Assembly: GCA_030278955.1 (NCBI GenBank)
Contig: JAOANR010000010.1
Location: 28,150,174-28,214,173, forward strand
Direction of reading: 5' to 3'
Length of the DNA stretch: 64,000 nucleotides
Source of the DNA: Hygrophila difformis
Lineage: Eukaryota > Streptophyta > Magnoliopsida > Lamiales > Acanthaceae
Each line of letters starts with the position of its first letter. Position 1 is the stretch's first letter. The notes below the pieces were generated by a model, which was not told the DNA's origin, did no database searches, and was given only the letters and a program-made list of their open reading frames with translations. The translations under genes were made by a program, and so were the position numbers. Shown in pieces: positions 10,641 through 22,160 of the stretch.

Positions 10641-10741
10641 ACTATACATGTGGACAGTGATAGTGATCAGGAAGAAGCCTGCAACCATGAGGCCGAACTA
10701 GCAGATCAAATGACCGCTGAACTAATCTGAGGCAAACCTTT
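10641..10741 (+). repeat. Direct repeat, left copy, flanking Cassandra
   Basis: Gag sequence starting ACTATACATGTGGACA. A copy at 11445-11546 has roughly 90 percent identity. The two copies bracket the truncated Cassandra; at 101 bp this is far longer than a target-site duplication. Confidence 0.9.
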
Positions 10742-11444
10742 TGTAACAACCCCATCTTCGGTGCAACGGAAAGATAGGGTGTTATTCTAGATGTTGCCAG
10801 CTCCAGACTGAAGGCTGACCCCACAAACCAACATGAGCTCTTTCCAGTGCGCTTTGGCCTCACTCACGCACACCCTAGGAGTCTTCCCAGGAGGTCACCC
10901 ATCCTAGAATTACCCTAAGGGAAGCACGCTTAATTTTGGAGTTGTTATAGGATGGTTACCAAGAAACAAAGGTACATTGTTGGTATGATTAGCTTATTTC
11001 ACTCCATTTAAGCCAATTTCCGGGGTATTGCATTCCTCCCCCCTTAAGATCGCAACGAGGACGTTGCGATTTGCCATCCACATCCCATGGACGCCACAAC
11101 CATCCACATCTCGTGGATCTTTCACCCCGCTAGGCGTCTGAATACCACAGCACGCGGTCGCGGTCTGGCTCTGATATCATCTGTAACACCCCCATCTTTG
11201 GCACAGCGGAAAGACATGGTGTTACTCTAGACGTTGCCGGCTCCAGAGTGAAGGCTGAACCCACAAACCAACATGATCTCTTTCCGGTGCGCTTTGGCCT
11301 CACTCATGCACACCTTGGGAGACTTCCCAGGAGGTCACCCATCCTAGAATTACCCCAAGGAAAGGATGCTTAACTTTGGAGTTCTTATAGGCTGGTTACC
11401 AAGAAAGAAATGTACCTTGTTGGTATGAGTAGCTTATTTCACTC
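10742..11444 (-). mobile_element. Cassandra TRIM, minus strand, truncated
   Basis: Non-coding terminal-repeat retrotransposon in miniature whose LTRs carry a 5S-rRNA-like sequence. The 3' LTR is 10742-11032 (TGTAACAACCC to GGGGTATTGCA), followed by a PPT (CCTCCCCCCTTAAG, plus strand), a short interior, a PBS (11167-11179, GGCTCTGATATCA) and the 5' LTR from 11182. The second LTR stops at about 11444, some 38 bp short of its end, and gag resumes. It is more diverged than the copy at 14047-14770. A reverse transcriptase from another element would be needed for mobility. Confidence 0.88.
10881..10956 (-). other. 5S rRNA-like segment in Cassandra LTR
   Basis: On the minus strand: a degraded AACTCC..ATTAAGCGTGCTT, then CTAGGATGGGTGACC and TCCTGGGAAG. 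These are the A-box, intermediate element and C-box parts of plant 5S rRNA. It is a fragment within an LTR, not a 5S gene. A second copy in the other LTR is at 11326-11396. Confidence 0.85.
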
Positions 11445-12560
11445 ACTATACATGTGGACAACGATAGTGATCTGGAAAAAGCCTGCAACCAAGAGGCCGA
11501 ACCAGCAGATCAAATGACCGCCGAACTAATTCGAGGCAAATCTTTTGTTTGCATCGAGTTGAAATCAAAGGCCTCACGACCTATAAAGAATGAGTATGCC
11601 AAACTTATGCCAAAAGAGGAATTTTGCTTCAACGTGTCCACGACTGAAAAGATCTTTGACGCACTCTATATGAAGCATCAGATCCGACTTCCTCCAGGCT
11701 AGAAATTAGCCACGTAAGAAGAAATCAGCGGACGGACGTACTGTAAGTGGCATAACACTTTCGCACACAATACGGAGGATTGCATCCAGTTCCGGAGGAC
11801 TATCCAGAATGCAATCCAATCCGTAATGCTGAAAGCGGGAACTATGGGGATTAATTCACAACCTTTCCCTAATGCCACCATGGCAGTAGTCTCTACCAAG
11901 TTCCCAAAATCCTTCAAGTTGCCCGTCAAAGATCTACCAAGTGGCTCAGGGGGCACGAATGCAAACAACATAGCCAGATCAACGAGGCCATTCACGGATA
12001 ATCCCAAGCAGCCAAAAGCAATCATGGCATGTCTGGGACTCGCGACTTCTCATCTATGATACTGAGATAAGGGGAGGACCCAGCATGAGCATTCCTCGTC
12101 AGGTACGAAGATGTTGTTCAACCAGACATTGATTCGAAGGAATCCCGAATCACACCTCCAATCATATTCCCACCAATTAGAGGAGTGCCTTCTCATATGA
12201 GGCCACTTTATGTGGAAGCATACATAGAGGGCAAAAAGATTAGGAGGGTCTTCGTGTACAACGCGATGGTGTTCAATTGTATCCCACTATCCATATTAAA
12301 AAAGATTCAGAAGAAATTTCCGAATTGGAGAAGACCAGCATGAAGATGGCAGGATTCTCAGGCGAGTCAACGGTGCTGCTTGGGATGATAGTGGTCCAAT
12401 TGGAAGTCAGACCAAAAATCATGCCAACAGTCTTTTCGTGCTAGATGCAGACACGTCATATGGTGCGTTGCTCGGAAGAGACTGGATTCATGCAGCGAGA
12501 TGCATACCTTCAACCTTACATCAACAATTGATGTTTTGGGATGGAGACCATCACAGTTGA
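11445..12560 (+). pseudogene. gag-pro: Tat-like gag C-terminus and protease region (broken)
   Basis: Starts with the second copy of the duplicated gag segment, then reads through an 82-codon frame (11454-11702) and degraded frames. The protease/linker region is recognised from YIEGKKIRRVFVYN (about 12215-12260) and [10 protein letters not shown] (about 12450-12490), matching the Tat-lineage DxGS..LG(R)xWI(H) layout. The catalytic D-S/T-G appears replaced by YNAMV, so it is not functional. Confidence 0.65.
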
Positions 12561-13149
12561 TGCATCTCCAAGCCTATTCCAGGGGAGTGCAAAACTACAG
12601 GATGAGTCGGTTCATTATACGAGAATGTTCCCGCCTCTATCTCTAACTATCCCCTATGATAGGCCAATTTCAGACAATTTCATATACGGCCTCGAAAGCA
12701 ATGTTTCCGATTCCTAGGCACTAAAAGCCAAGGAATGTAATGGCTTGTCATTCAGCCAATAATCAATGTACAAATTTTGTAAATATGATGAATAAGACAG
12801 ATGCACATATTTACAATTATTTAGTAAAGCCGGATTCTCTGCCAAACAATGGTTCGGGTAACAAGTTACCAAAGAATGACGACACCTCAGAGCCATACCG
12901 ATGTCCCGAATTGCTTGGAAAAGCATTAACCCACAACATATTCGAAAGATCCCTTGGTAGAATTTGAGATTGGTTCAAGAGATCGCCCAAGGAAATTTCG
13001 GTTAAGTGGTCTATTAACAAAAGACCAACAAATAAAACTGGCCGACCTTCTGAGAAAGTATCAAACTTGTCTCGCGTGAGATTATATGGAAATTCCCGGA
13101 TTAGATAGGAATTTGGTTGAACACAAACTTCCTATAAAGAAAGGATTTT
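12561..13149 (+). other. Decayed pol linker region
   Basis: Stretch between protease and RT remnants. No frame stays open for long; presumed part of the same element by position. Nothing else seen. Confidence 0.4.
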
Positions 13150-13770
13150 AACCTTTCAAACAACCTTCCAGAAGGTTCGATCCGGAGTTGTTACCAAAGA
13201 TCACGGAAGAAATCCAGAAGCTATTTGAAGCCAAATTCATCCGCCCATGCAGGTATATGGAATGACTATCTAACATTGTTCCCGTGACAAAGAAGAATGG
13301 CAAGATAAGAGTCTGCATCGACTTTCGTGACTTGAATCTAGCTAGACCCGAAGACGAATACGTTATGCCCATAACAGATATACTAGTTGATGCTGCGGAA
13401 AGGCATAATATGTTGTCTTTAATGGACAATACACTGGGTATAATCAGATCTTCTTAGCCAAGAGAATGTAACCAAAACGGCCTTTAGATGCCCAGGTCCA
13501 ATCAACGTGTACGAATGGGTAGTTATGCCATTCAGATTGAAAAATGCGGGGGCCACCTATCAAAGGGTAATATGGTATTTCATTACATGATTGGAGATAT
13601 CATGGAGGTCCATATTGATGATGTTATAATTAAATCCAAAAGGTTTGAGGAACATCTGAAAGACCTAGAGAGGGCCTTTTATTCGTATACAGTCCTACAA
13701 TCTGAAAATGAACCCGAGCAAATGTCCTTCCGGAGTTTCTGCCGGGAACTTCCTCGGGTTCTTAATACAT
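13150..13770 (+). pseudogene. pol: Tat-like reverse transcriptase (broken, truncated)
   Basis: RT remnant with frameshifts and stops. Pieces in order: a degraded palm entry (about 13150-13330), KTAFRCPGPINVYEW and MPFRLKNAGATYQR (about 13470-13565), VHIDDVIIKSK (the YVDD box as HIDDV, 13608-13640), then MNPSKCPSGVSAGNFLGFLIH, which is in the right order for the RT-RNase H connection but cut at 13770 by the LTR of element D. Confidence 0.85.
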
Positions 13771-14139
13771 TGATCGTGTAGATTTGTGTCTTTAAATCAA
13801 ACACAAACTACGGTATCGCAAATAAATATACCGGCTATTGCCGGGTCGAATCCACAGGGAGTTAAAAACATATCAATTAATGCCTTGGCCATATGTATTA
13901 AAATAAGTCTATGTTCTAGCGATTAAAACAAAATAAAAAGAAATGGTTGAATAGACCGGGATCTAACTACAACAATAATTAAAATAATTCTAAGCTAATA
14001 GTTATGAAAATTTAACAATTAATTTAATTACGATTCCCAAAATTTATGTAATACCCCGAGAGAGGGCATGGAAGAATAGCTTAAAAGGATTGAAAAAACT
14101 ACTCATGTCAACAAGGTGCACCTTTCTTTTCTGGTGACC

Positions 14140-14213
14140 ATCCTATAAGAACTCCACAGTTAAGCGTGCTTGTTGTGGAGTAGTCTTAAGGATGGGTGAC
14201 CTCCTGGGAAGTC
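14140..14213 (+). other. 5S rRNA-like segment, Cassandra 5' LTR
   Basis: Contains AGAACTCC(A)CAGTTAAGCG, then GGATGGGTGACC and CTCCTGGGAAGT, corresponding to the A-box, intermediate element and C-box of plant 5S rRNA. The middle (TGTTGTGGAGTAGT) differs from true 5S. The other LTR has the same at 14572-14645. Confidence 0.92.
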
Positions 14214-14342
14214 TCCCAGGATGTGGGCGAGTGAGGCCAAAGCGCACTGGAAAGAGTTCTGTTGACCTGTGGGGCCAGACTTCAATCCCGAAAGAAGCTC
14301 GAAGGCACCTCCGGCTCCATAGCGGGCCGGAGTGTTACAGAA

Positions 14343-14356
14343 TGGTATCAGAGCCA
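14343..14356 (+). promoter_or_regulatory. Cassandra primer binding site
   Basis: TGGTATCAGAGCCA, complementary to the initiator tRNA-Met 3' end, 3 bp after the 5' LTR. Confidence 0.92.
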
Positions 14357-15319
14357 ACCTGCGACCGCGCGTTGTACTGGGAGTACCAGTCAGGCGTCTA
14401 GCAGGGCAAAGATCCTGAGGGACTTTGATTAGGTGATCGAGGCGCAACGAGGACGTTACGTTCTCAAGTGGGGGAGATTGTAATACCCCGAGAGAGGGCA
14501 TGGAAGAATAGCTTAAAAGGATTGAAAAATCTACTCATGTCAACAAGGTGCACCTTTCTTTTCTGGTGACCATCCCATAAGAACTCCACAGTTAAGCGTG
14601 CTTGCTGTGGAGTAGTCTAAAGGATGGGTGACCTCCTGGGAAGTCTCCCAGGTGTGCGCGAGTGAGGCCAAAGCGCACTGGAAAGAGTTATGTTGACCTG
14701 TGGGGCCAGACTTCAATCCCGAAAGAAGCTCGAAGGCACCTCCGGCTCCATAGCGGGCCGGGGTGTTACAATTTATCTCTCTATTTCATTTTTATTTTCA
14801 GAATTAAAAGTTAGCATCATTTCCAACTTATCTATCGATTTTGTTAGAAAACTAATGCGCTCTTAAAATTCTGGAACTATAATAAAACACATAGCATAAA
14901 TTAAAAATTGCAGGATTTAAACATAGTGCATATTCCAGATTCTGCAAACATTATCCTGTCTTTAGTTTAGTAATTGTTTCTGAATTAAATTAATTAATTG
15001 ATTCAACTTTTTCAAGTTCAGTAAAATCAATTAATTTAAGTTATGAACATTTATTTTCAATTTCATGTTCAAATTTAGGTTTAAATCAATGTAGATATTG
15101 TTCCCTACACAAGTACTAAATAGCTAGGATTTTCAAATATCTTTTGATTCATATGAAACATCCCAAAGTAATGTTCAATAATCCTCAACAGTAATCCAGT
15201 AGCAATCAACAATTAAAAAGAAGCAAGTAAATTTAGGAACATGGAATTTTATTAATGAACTCCCTGCATAACGTTGAATTCAAACTTTGGACCCTATTCC
15301 ATGGCTTCTGGCTGTTGTC

Positions 15320-16480
15320 TAGAGGTGTCGAAACGGGCATGGCCCATTGGGTCGGCCCGCCCCGCAAGGTAAAAAATGTGAGGCAAGTTCAACTTTTAGA
15401 GGCCCGTTTAGATGCGGGCCTAAACGAGCCCAACGCGCGGTGGGGCGGGCTTTTGCGGGTTGGGCCCGCTACGGGGCGGGCTTGCCGCGGGCTTTGACCT
15501 TTTTTTTATATTATTAAAAAAGTCTTGCATAGATTGAATTCAATATTCTTTTGGTATGAATGTTTAGCATAAAGTCATTAAATATTTAAATTATTAAATT
15601 AATTGCACAATAAATTACAAATCTTAATACAAATTATTTGCCTCTTATAATATTTTCATGTTCATTAATTTTATGGGCATCAAGTTTTTAAGTTTAAAAC
15701 TCCTTATTTTGGAGTATTTATTAAAAATTATTTGTGCAAATAAAATTTTATTTTTTATCGTCAATTGTCTTATTTTTTAAAATATAAAATTAATGAATTA
15801 TGCCAGACAGTCTTACCTAATACAATTCTCGCAAAGACTTCATCAGCGAGATCTAAAATTTTTATCAGTATAATCATTAATTATAAAATTTTTGTCATAC
15901 ACAATACTATATTTTTAGAAAAAATTATACTCATTTAATATTAAAAATAGATTAATCATAACTTTAAAAGAATTATTCAACAAACCCACATTAAAGTATA
16001 TTGCAATAAAGCGGCTGATTAAAGGAAATCCTTGGGTAGATAGTGTTCAACATTTTGTGAGACCGCCCGATTTTATGTTTGATATTCTCGACTCCGACTG
16101 TTTCGGTCTTTACCACTATGCAAGTTTTGGAATAAATGGCTTCGGCCCCCGTTTCCCCAGAAAAGTATATAACTGTGCCAAAAAAATAGACACTTAATTA
16201 TTTAAATTCTTAAATATCAATTATAAATCTCTTTATTTCATTTTTAATTCATTCATTAAAAAATATATCCAATTTTTTTTACAAATAAAAAATATAATAT
16301 TAATTAAATAAAAAAGCCCGCGGGCCAGCCCGCATAACCCGCATCCTGCGTGTGGGGCGGGTTGGGCCTAGGAAATTTGGGCCCGCCCCATTTAAGGCCC
16401 ACTCCGTTCAAACCCGCAAAAACACGTGCCCCCACGCGGGCCTGCCATTTTCGCCCCGCGGGCCCATTTCGACACCTCCA
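15320..16480. mobile_element. Non-autonomous hAT element (MITE-like)
   Basis: Terminal inverted repeats T(A/G)GAGGTGTCGAAA at 15320 and 16480, flanked by 8-bp target copies CTGTTGTC (15312-15319) and CTATTGTC (16481-16488, one mismatch), the hAT size. The ends are GC-rich with repeated GCGGGC/GCCCGC words that fold onto each other; the 0.8-kb centre is very AT-rich and without a transposase. The site is empty in the second LTR of element D. Confidence 0.88.
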
Positions 16481-16608
16481 CTATTGTCTCCATTAGAACC
16501 CAAATTTGAACCCTTGCTGGAGAATCCATACATAATCTGGAATTGCACTCAAAGTTATGGTGTAATCCTACAATACAAAATCAAAATCAAAACCTAATCA
16601 ATATAATA

Positions 16609-16868
16609 CCACCTCCGTCCCAGCTAACTTGTCCTATTTGACTTTTTGACACTGTTTATTATTTTACTTTGACTCGATTTTATTGCATGTATATATTTTG
16701 AAAAAAATAGTCGAGTTGGGTCTTGTTAGAATTGTATAATCATGTAGTTTTAGAATATATATTTCATATAATTTTTTGTTGTACACATTTTGAGATACTA
16801 ACGGTTGAAAAAGTGCATTGGATTGTGTGCAAAAGTAAAACAAGACAAGTTAAGTGGGACGGAGGGAG
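16609..16868. mobile_element. Stowaway MITE (Tc1/mariner)
   Basis: Inverted repeats C(C/T)(A/C)CCTCCGTCCCA at the left and its complement TGGGACGGAGGGAG at the right, flanked by TA (16607-16608 and 16869-16870). 260 bp, AT-rich, no coding. Absent from the other LTR of element D. Confidence 0.9.
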
Positions 16869-17527
16869 TATTTATATGATCTAATGATTTGGTGAAGAAA
16901 TGAGGTGGAGATGTATTGAAGATGAAGGAAACGAGTTTCTGATGTCATCTGATAGCTCTCCCCTCTTCTTTATGTCAACCGGGATGAAAAAAGAATGAAA
17001 AACCTGCACAAAACCGACTTGGAACCGCTTAGACAAAATATGGAACTTCCCGACGCTAGCGTAAAATGGCGCCAGAAAAATGGAAATGGCACAAATGGCC
17101 TAATTTGCGGAAAGGCTGGATCTACAAAATGGTGTCTTTCTGGCGTAAAACGACGCCAGCCTAGGTTTCTTGGCGTAGTTTCCCATAGTGACGCTAGCAG
17201 GGACTTGTATAAATTTTCCATTGCTTTAACATTAGCAAAAACTGACATTAGCTCCTCCAACCGAGCGTAATTGGCCTTTGCTACGCCCTCCTCTTCTCCT
17301 CATCTTCATTTATGCTTTCTTCATCCCATTACAACCTACAAAATCAAAATTAAAACTCATCAAGATAAATCATCAAAAAGCATCAACTTTTAAATGTGAT
17401 TTTAGTCTTATTTACCTAAAACCTAATATAATATCCTAATTTAAAAATTCACTCAAACCACAATACAAATACATAAAAATGAGTATTTTACTTTCAAATT
17501 CGTTGAAAATATGGCTTGGAAATGGCT

Positions 17528-17570
17528 TAAAAGATAGCATCCAAAGGATGCTAGCATCCAAAGGATGCTA
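17528..17570. repeat. Double hairpin in element D LTR
   Basis: GATAGCATCC AAA GGATGCT occurs twice in tandem, giving two small hairpins that together form a near-palindrome. The other LTR (about 55312-55330) has a single degenerate copy, so this is a local duplication. Confidence 0.7.
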
Positions 17571-18076
17571 TCAACATCCTCACATTTAAACATCGCTCGT
17601 CCCTTGAGCGATAAAAATAAAATAAGAAAATGACATTTCCAAGCATCCAATATATATAGTATAAACATCAGCTTCTCAATAATGAAAAAAGGAATTCCAT
17701 ACCATTCAACTGTGTAAGGTGCTAAAATTTCAGAAACTCAATGACTTGGACCAACATAGATTAGGCACATCACACCACATGTAAGAAATGAACATCAAGG
17801 CATCTATTTCACATAAACCACATCACGAACCTATTAATTAGATATGATCAGCTTTTTATTTTTATTATTGAGTGATTTGTTATTTAGCAACTCAAAAGGG
17901 AACCCCAATATTCGAATTAATGGACTAGGCTTCAACCTTCCTTGTTCATGACACTTTCGCTGAGTTGTAGATGGTCGAATTCGAAAAGCTGCTTGTGCCA
18001 GAGGAATAATGTGCCATTTTTTCAGATTTTTTTCAGTTTCTTTTTCAATAATCATCATTTTTGTTTTCTTTTCAGC

Positions 18077-18096
18077 TCTCTCTCTCTCTCTCTCTC
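18077..18096. repeat. (CT)n microsatellite
   Basis: Uninterrupted CT dinucleotides at the internal edge of the left LTR of element D; absent from the right LTR. Confidence 0.9.
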
Positions 18097-18100
18097 AACA

Positions 18101-18591
18101 ATAAAAATAAAATCATCCCATATCCTTTAGATTTTCAGCCATGGAAAAGTGTATATAAAATAGACAGTCTCGATGCATTTTCCAACCAAAATATAATGCA
18201 ACCTTAGATGCTAAAATCCAAGTATGGCTTTGTGTCCAAAATTTACCTTTTAAACAATTTACAAGGTTTAGAACTCAACTCAATCCATCATTGAAAAGCT
18301 GGAAATTATGAATAAAATTAGAAACTTAAATTTGTCCATTTTTAAAAAATAATGAGAAGTGTTCAAATGTTTAAATAATATTTTCCAAGCCATAAGCATC
18401 ATGGCATATCCTCAAAACAAAAGCACAAGAGAACACACAACAGACACAACAAAACATGGATTTCAAATTAAAGCTTTAGAGAATGCAAAATCTGAAATTT
18501 TTTATAATGATGAACTATCCAAGAACTTAATTCATGTAACATGAATAAATATGAGTTTCGTGCACAAAAATGTGAGGATGGTAACATCCTC
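18101..18591 (-). other. Element D interior, left part
   Basis: AT-rich, no gene seen. It ends in GAGGATGGTAACATCCTC, a small inverted repeat like GAGGATCC..ATCCTC in the right interior (52420 and 52942), which supports both belonging to one element. TCCTC (18587-18591) is the likely left target copy of element B. Confidence 0.5.
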
Positions 18592-21099
18592 TCTAACACC
18601 CCGGATTTGTTAACCCAGGCCGGGATGTCACCGCCACCCCTTCTCAAGCAAGACACGAACCTTTTCGAGCTCACTTGAGAAGATGCTAAGGCTAAGTTGT
18701 ATCAATACTTTAAAATAATTTAAAAACCATTCAACAATGCCCGAAGTTAAAATCAGAGTATATCTACCATGCATAAAGTATAAAAATGCGGAAGCTAAAC
18801 ACGACCAAAACATGCGGCAAAAACCATAGTCCAAAGTCTCAGTGCAGAATTTAAATAAATTAAAAATGTGACAAGTCTTCATAAGAGAAAACAATCCCAT
18901 CCCATCATGCAATGCTCACCCTGCGAAATCTGAGGAAAAATAGAAATAACAACTTATCAGTACAAAAGGTACTGCGTAAGTTAATATACAACACAACAAA
19001 TTTTAAAAATTCTAGAAGAGTATATCAAATGGGATTTTTTAATTTAAAAAGGAAAGCGAATAACATAATTTTCCAAAAGTTCTTACACTTGCCACATAAA
19101 TATTTTACCGTTGTTCGTTATGATTGAGGACGCCAATTTTGCCGTTTGGGACTAACACCCACAAGGACTCCATAATAAAGACCCTAGGGACGTACCCTTG
19201 GGATCAACCCACCTCTGGGACTCGTACTCACGAGGGATGTGAAAGCAGTGACCCTTATACAGACCGCTCCGGAGCCCTAGATAACCCATACGGATACATC
19301 TAGGAGTATAGACTCTTACAATCACTAAACCATAATAACCATAATCGCCGTTTTGGCTTACAAGAGGGGGCGGCCCAACGAGCTCCACCAAGTGCACTTA
19401 CCCTCTAAATACATTGGGCATCCCACTCGATCAAAACTTACAAAGTTTCAAAATTTACTTTTTATCATTATCACAAATGACCACATTTCCAGAATTATAG
19501 ATTTCAAAAACGAGAGTGAAAATCGATTCGAGAATCACCCCAAACACATAACATGAATTCCACAATTTAAGACATGAATTTGAAATTATGGCAGTGATCA
19601 GTTTTGCTTCTGGAAATGTAGCAACCAATTTTTAAATTTCCGAGAAATTCACAGTAGCTAGAGAACATCAAGATGAACATTTTTCATAGAAATAGCCACC
19701 TTCAAATTCGGATTCTAAATAGGCGAAATAAACCGATTTCAGAAAACCCTGATTTAAGGATTTTAAAAGCTTCAGTGATTTCGACCACAGTATGATTAAA
19801 AATCCATAACTTTTTTTGATAGAGTTCCTAAAATCATAAAAATAGACGGGAACATTCTAGACATAATATGACAAAAGTCATGAAGACCACGACCAGAAAT
19901 AACAAACATAGGATGATCTAAAAAGCACAACAAAACTGAGCTTCATCAAAAACGATTCTGATAGCAACTTGACGCAGAATACCAGATCGAATTTAAGGCA
20001 TCAAATGAACTCCAAAAATTATGAAATTTTATAGATCTCAACTTTAAAAGTTACGAACAATTTTTATTTAGAAAAGTTTTCTAAAAAACATTCGGATCTA
20101 AGTCAAAAATGCGATGAAACAGAGACTAGTAGTGAAGAAATCGTGGTGACAGATTTGCATGGTCATGGAAATGGACTCATATCTCGATTTCTACTCAACC
20201 AAAAGTTCTAAAACTCGAGGTGTACGATATTAACTTACATTATTCATGTTTGGAAATGAGGGATTTGAAACTTGTTGGCTTCTATGGATGGAGATCAGTC
20301 CACTCACTCCGAGAACACCTAAGTGACAGCAACTTGACCAAGGATGAGAAAAATTAGATTTCAGGACATATAAATTCGACCAAGGACCATGTAGATGAGT
20401 AAGAAATTATGTTTAATTACTACCTTAGTGATTAGAAGATGGAGAAATTAGGGCTTGATGCTACTGCCGCCTTCAACACCACAAAATTCACCAAATACAC
20501 TAAAAGAGGATGGAGGGACGAATTCAATTGCCGGGTTTTTGGACATGTAGAAGATTTCAAATATCAGATTCAGTTGCTGGGTTTTTCAATTGATGTTTTC
20601 GAGTTTATATATGGACAAAGAAAAGGTTGGAAGAATGGTTAATTACTGCCCCGATGATTCGAATGTGGTGGAGTTAGAAGCTTCTTCGAACAACCCTAAA
20701 AGAACTCAATTCCCCTATCATTCTGCTCTCCCGCTCAACTGGAATATCGGATGTAAAAGGATGGAATTTGGCAGGGATAATGGAGGAGTGAAGGGAGTAA
20801 TTAGCACCTTAATGACACCTTAATTCTTTCTAAATGCAGACACACGTTTCCCACAATTTGGAGGAGTTACCAAGCTTAATGAGTATTCAAATTAATCCCT
20901 TACAAACATGGTATAACCGAATACAATATCCAAAACCATTACTCCACCTTGCAAATTTTCTATCAATAGTCCCGGCCCCACTCGATTGAAGCAAAAGTCC
21001 CATTTCTCATGGCAAAAAGGGGAATCAAATTCCTATTTAACAATTTACTAGCTTAACATAGTATAAATAATAATAATAATAATAACAATAATAATAATC

Positions 21100-21142
<43 letters not shown>

Positions 21143-21371
21143 GATGGGAGTAGTAGGAATTGAAACCAATTGGTATGTCTATAATTGATTATAAATTTGT
21201 ACATTAAAACTATTGACAAAAAATTGGGCTAATATGAATTTGATAATACAGTCACTCAATCATCTATTTAAAATAAATAATTGGCAGAAAATAATTATAA
21301 TATTGATAAAAAGGAAAATTAGTAATAGTAAAAATAATACATTTTTAAATATGGAATTATGGGGTATTACA
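18592..21371 (-). repeat. Element B 3' LTR, 2780 bp
   Basis: Starts TCTAACACCCCGG (the G of TG mutated) and ends GGGGTATTACA. Matches 22847-25177 plus 36290-36516 closely. Carries (AAT)n at 21069-21141. ORFs in it (for example 18628-18912 minus) recur in every LTR copy simply because the LTR recurs. Confidence 0.9.
21069..21141. repeat. (AAT)n microsatellite in element B LTR
   Basis: Run of AAT with a few interruptions. The matching tract of the other LTR is at 36418-36508 and is longer and purer. Confidence 0.92.
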
Positions 21372-22160
21372 ATCCACCCCACTTAAGAATCAACTTCGTC
21401 CTCGAAGTTGTGTAGTTCAAATAGTTATAAGGTATAGAATCCTTCGGACAATGGTTAAAATGGTACCCTGGCCATGTGTATCAGCCTTGTGTATCAGCTA
21501 AGTGGTCATGGTTCTCATTCAAATTAATCCTCAAAACTTAGTCCTCAATACAAAGACCTTTGGGCTATCTAAATTTATATACAATATTAGGTTGCTCGAT
21601 ATCATAACAGTGTGTAGGGGAAGAGCTACCCAATAGGAACGATAAAGGCTGAAAATAGATAAGTGCGCAATGATAGATATTTAAAAGAAATAAGCTAGGC
21701 CAGGGGAGGAAAATAAAATTTCAATCCTCTTCATGGATTTATTGAATTTCTTATCAGCATAACAAGTCCAGAATAATCTACGAGACAAAATCGGGCAAAG
21801 AGGAGAGATGAATACGCTAAGTAGATCAGAGGCGAACAAGATCTAAGAATAAGGTAATCTAAGATTCATATTCTACAATACTTAAATAATAATATTTAAT
21901 AATAATAACCATAATAATGCATGCCATGTATGCAAATGAAACCCCCCAAAAATTTTAATGCAATTAATTAAAACTTGTAATACTAAAAATAAATAATAAT
22001 AATAATAATAACTTTATTATTTAATTCCATGGGCTTTTAAAATATTTTACATGGAAGTAATATTCTTAAAAATATTAAAATAATCTTCAATTTTGGGCGT
22101 CTATATTGGACCGAAAAATAATAACTTTAAAATATTTTTTTCCGGGCTCTGATACCACTT
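21372..22160 (-). other. Element B interior
   Basis: Begins with a pyrimidine-rich PPT complement (ATCCACCCCACTTAAG) then CAACTTCGTCCTCGAAGTTG, which is also found just inside the 3' LTR of the other chromoviruses. No gag, pol or other ORF. Ends in the PBS. Confidence 0.8.
22145..22157 (-). promoter_or_regulatory. Element B primer binding site, tRNA-iMet type
   Basis: GGCTCTGATACCA, 3 bp from the first LTR copy at 22161. Confidence 0.88.

Larger units (their letters stand above)
9565..10741 (+). pseudogene. gag: Tat-like gag (broken)
   Basis: Capsid precursor remnant. The best ATG is at 9565 (MAGDHGENPQ). The frame breaks in a 65-bp tandem duplication (9623-9687 and 9688-9752), which is not a multiple of three. 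Later pieces are recognisable: a Pro-rich region (9721-10002), then the capsid core WIPDFSTFSGKDEKST with GRFITQLRELG (10070-10258), and TWQQLEKAFYIRFYNLQP with VNPLRY (10268-10531), which matches the DFVTFSGED...WxxMExxFxxQFY pattern of Tat/Ogre gag. Near 10690 stands the motif LADQMTAELI, also present in the duplicated segment at 11445. Confidence 0.78.
8540..13770 (+). mobile_element. Decayed Tat-like Ty3-gypsy element
   Basis: Plus-strand order LTR, gag, protease, RT, with many stops and frameshifts. Interrupted by a minus-strand Cassandra (10742-11444) and cut at 13770, in the RT/connection region, by the LTR of element D. The rest of pol does not reappear right of D at 55835. Confidence 0.75.
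14047..14770 (+). mobile_element. Cassandra TRIM, complete
   Basis: 724-bp complete element: LTRs 14047-14339 (293 bp) and 14479-14770 (292 bp), both TGTAATACCCC to GTGTTACA, PBS at 14343-14356, a short non-coding interior and a purine-rich PPT (AAGTGGGGGAGAT, 14466-14478). The 5-bp TSD ATTTA is at 14042-14046 and 14771-14775. The site is empty in the other LTR of element D. The LTRs differ at only a few positions, so it is fairly young. It encodes no protein. Confidence 0.95.
13771..18100 (-). repeat. Element D 3' LTR, with insertions
   Basis: Starts TGATCGTGTAGATTTGTG and follows the right LTR (53670-55834) almost throughout: the tract TTAGCATCATTTCCAACTTA, the hairpin TCGCTC..GAGCGA and CTTTCGCTGAGTTGTAGA are shared. 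Three insertions lengthen it: Cassandra (14047-14770), a hAT MITE (15320-16480) and a Stowaway MITE (16609-16868). Each gap is empty in the right copy, which confirms the insertion boundaries. It ends near the (CT)n run at about 18100. Short ORFs inside are not genes. Confidence 0.8.

Noticed and set aside
14140..14213. Genuine 5S rRNA gene
   Set aside because: Ends of 5S rRNA are missing, the middle differs, and the segment is repeated in both LTRs of a TRIM with TSD, which is the known Cassandra structure.
15255..15497. GC-rich ORF at the hAT MITE edge, and the matching one at 16352-16597
   Set aside because: They are translations of the GCGGGC-rich MITE ends.
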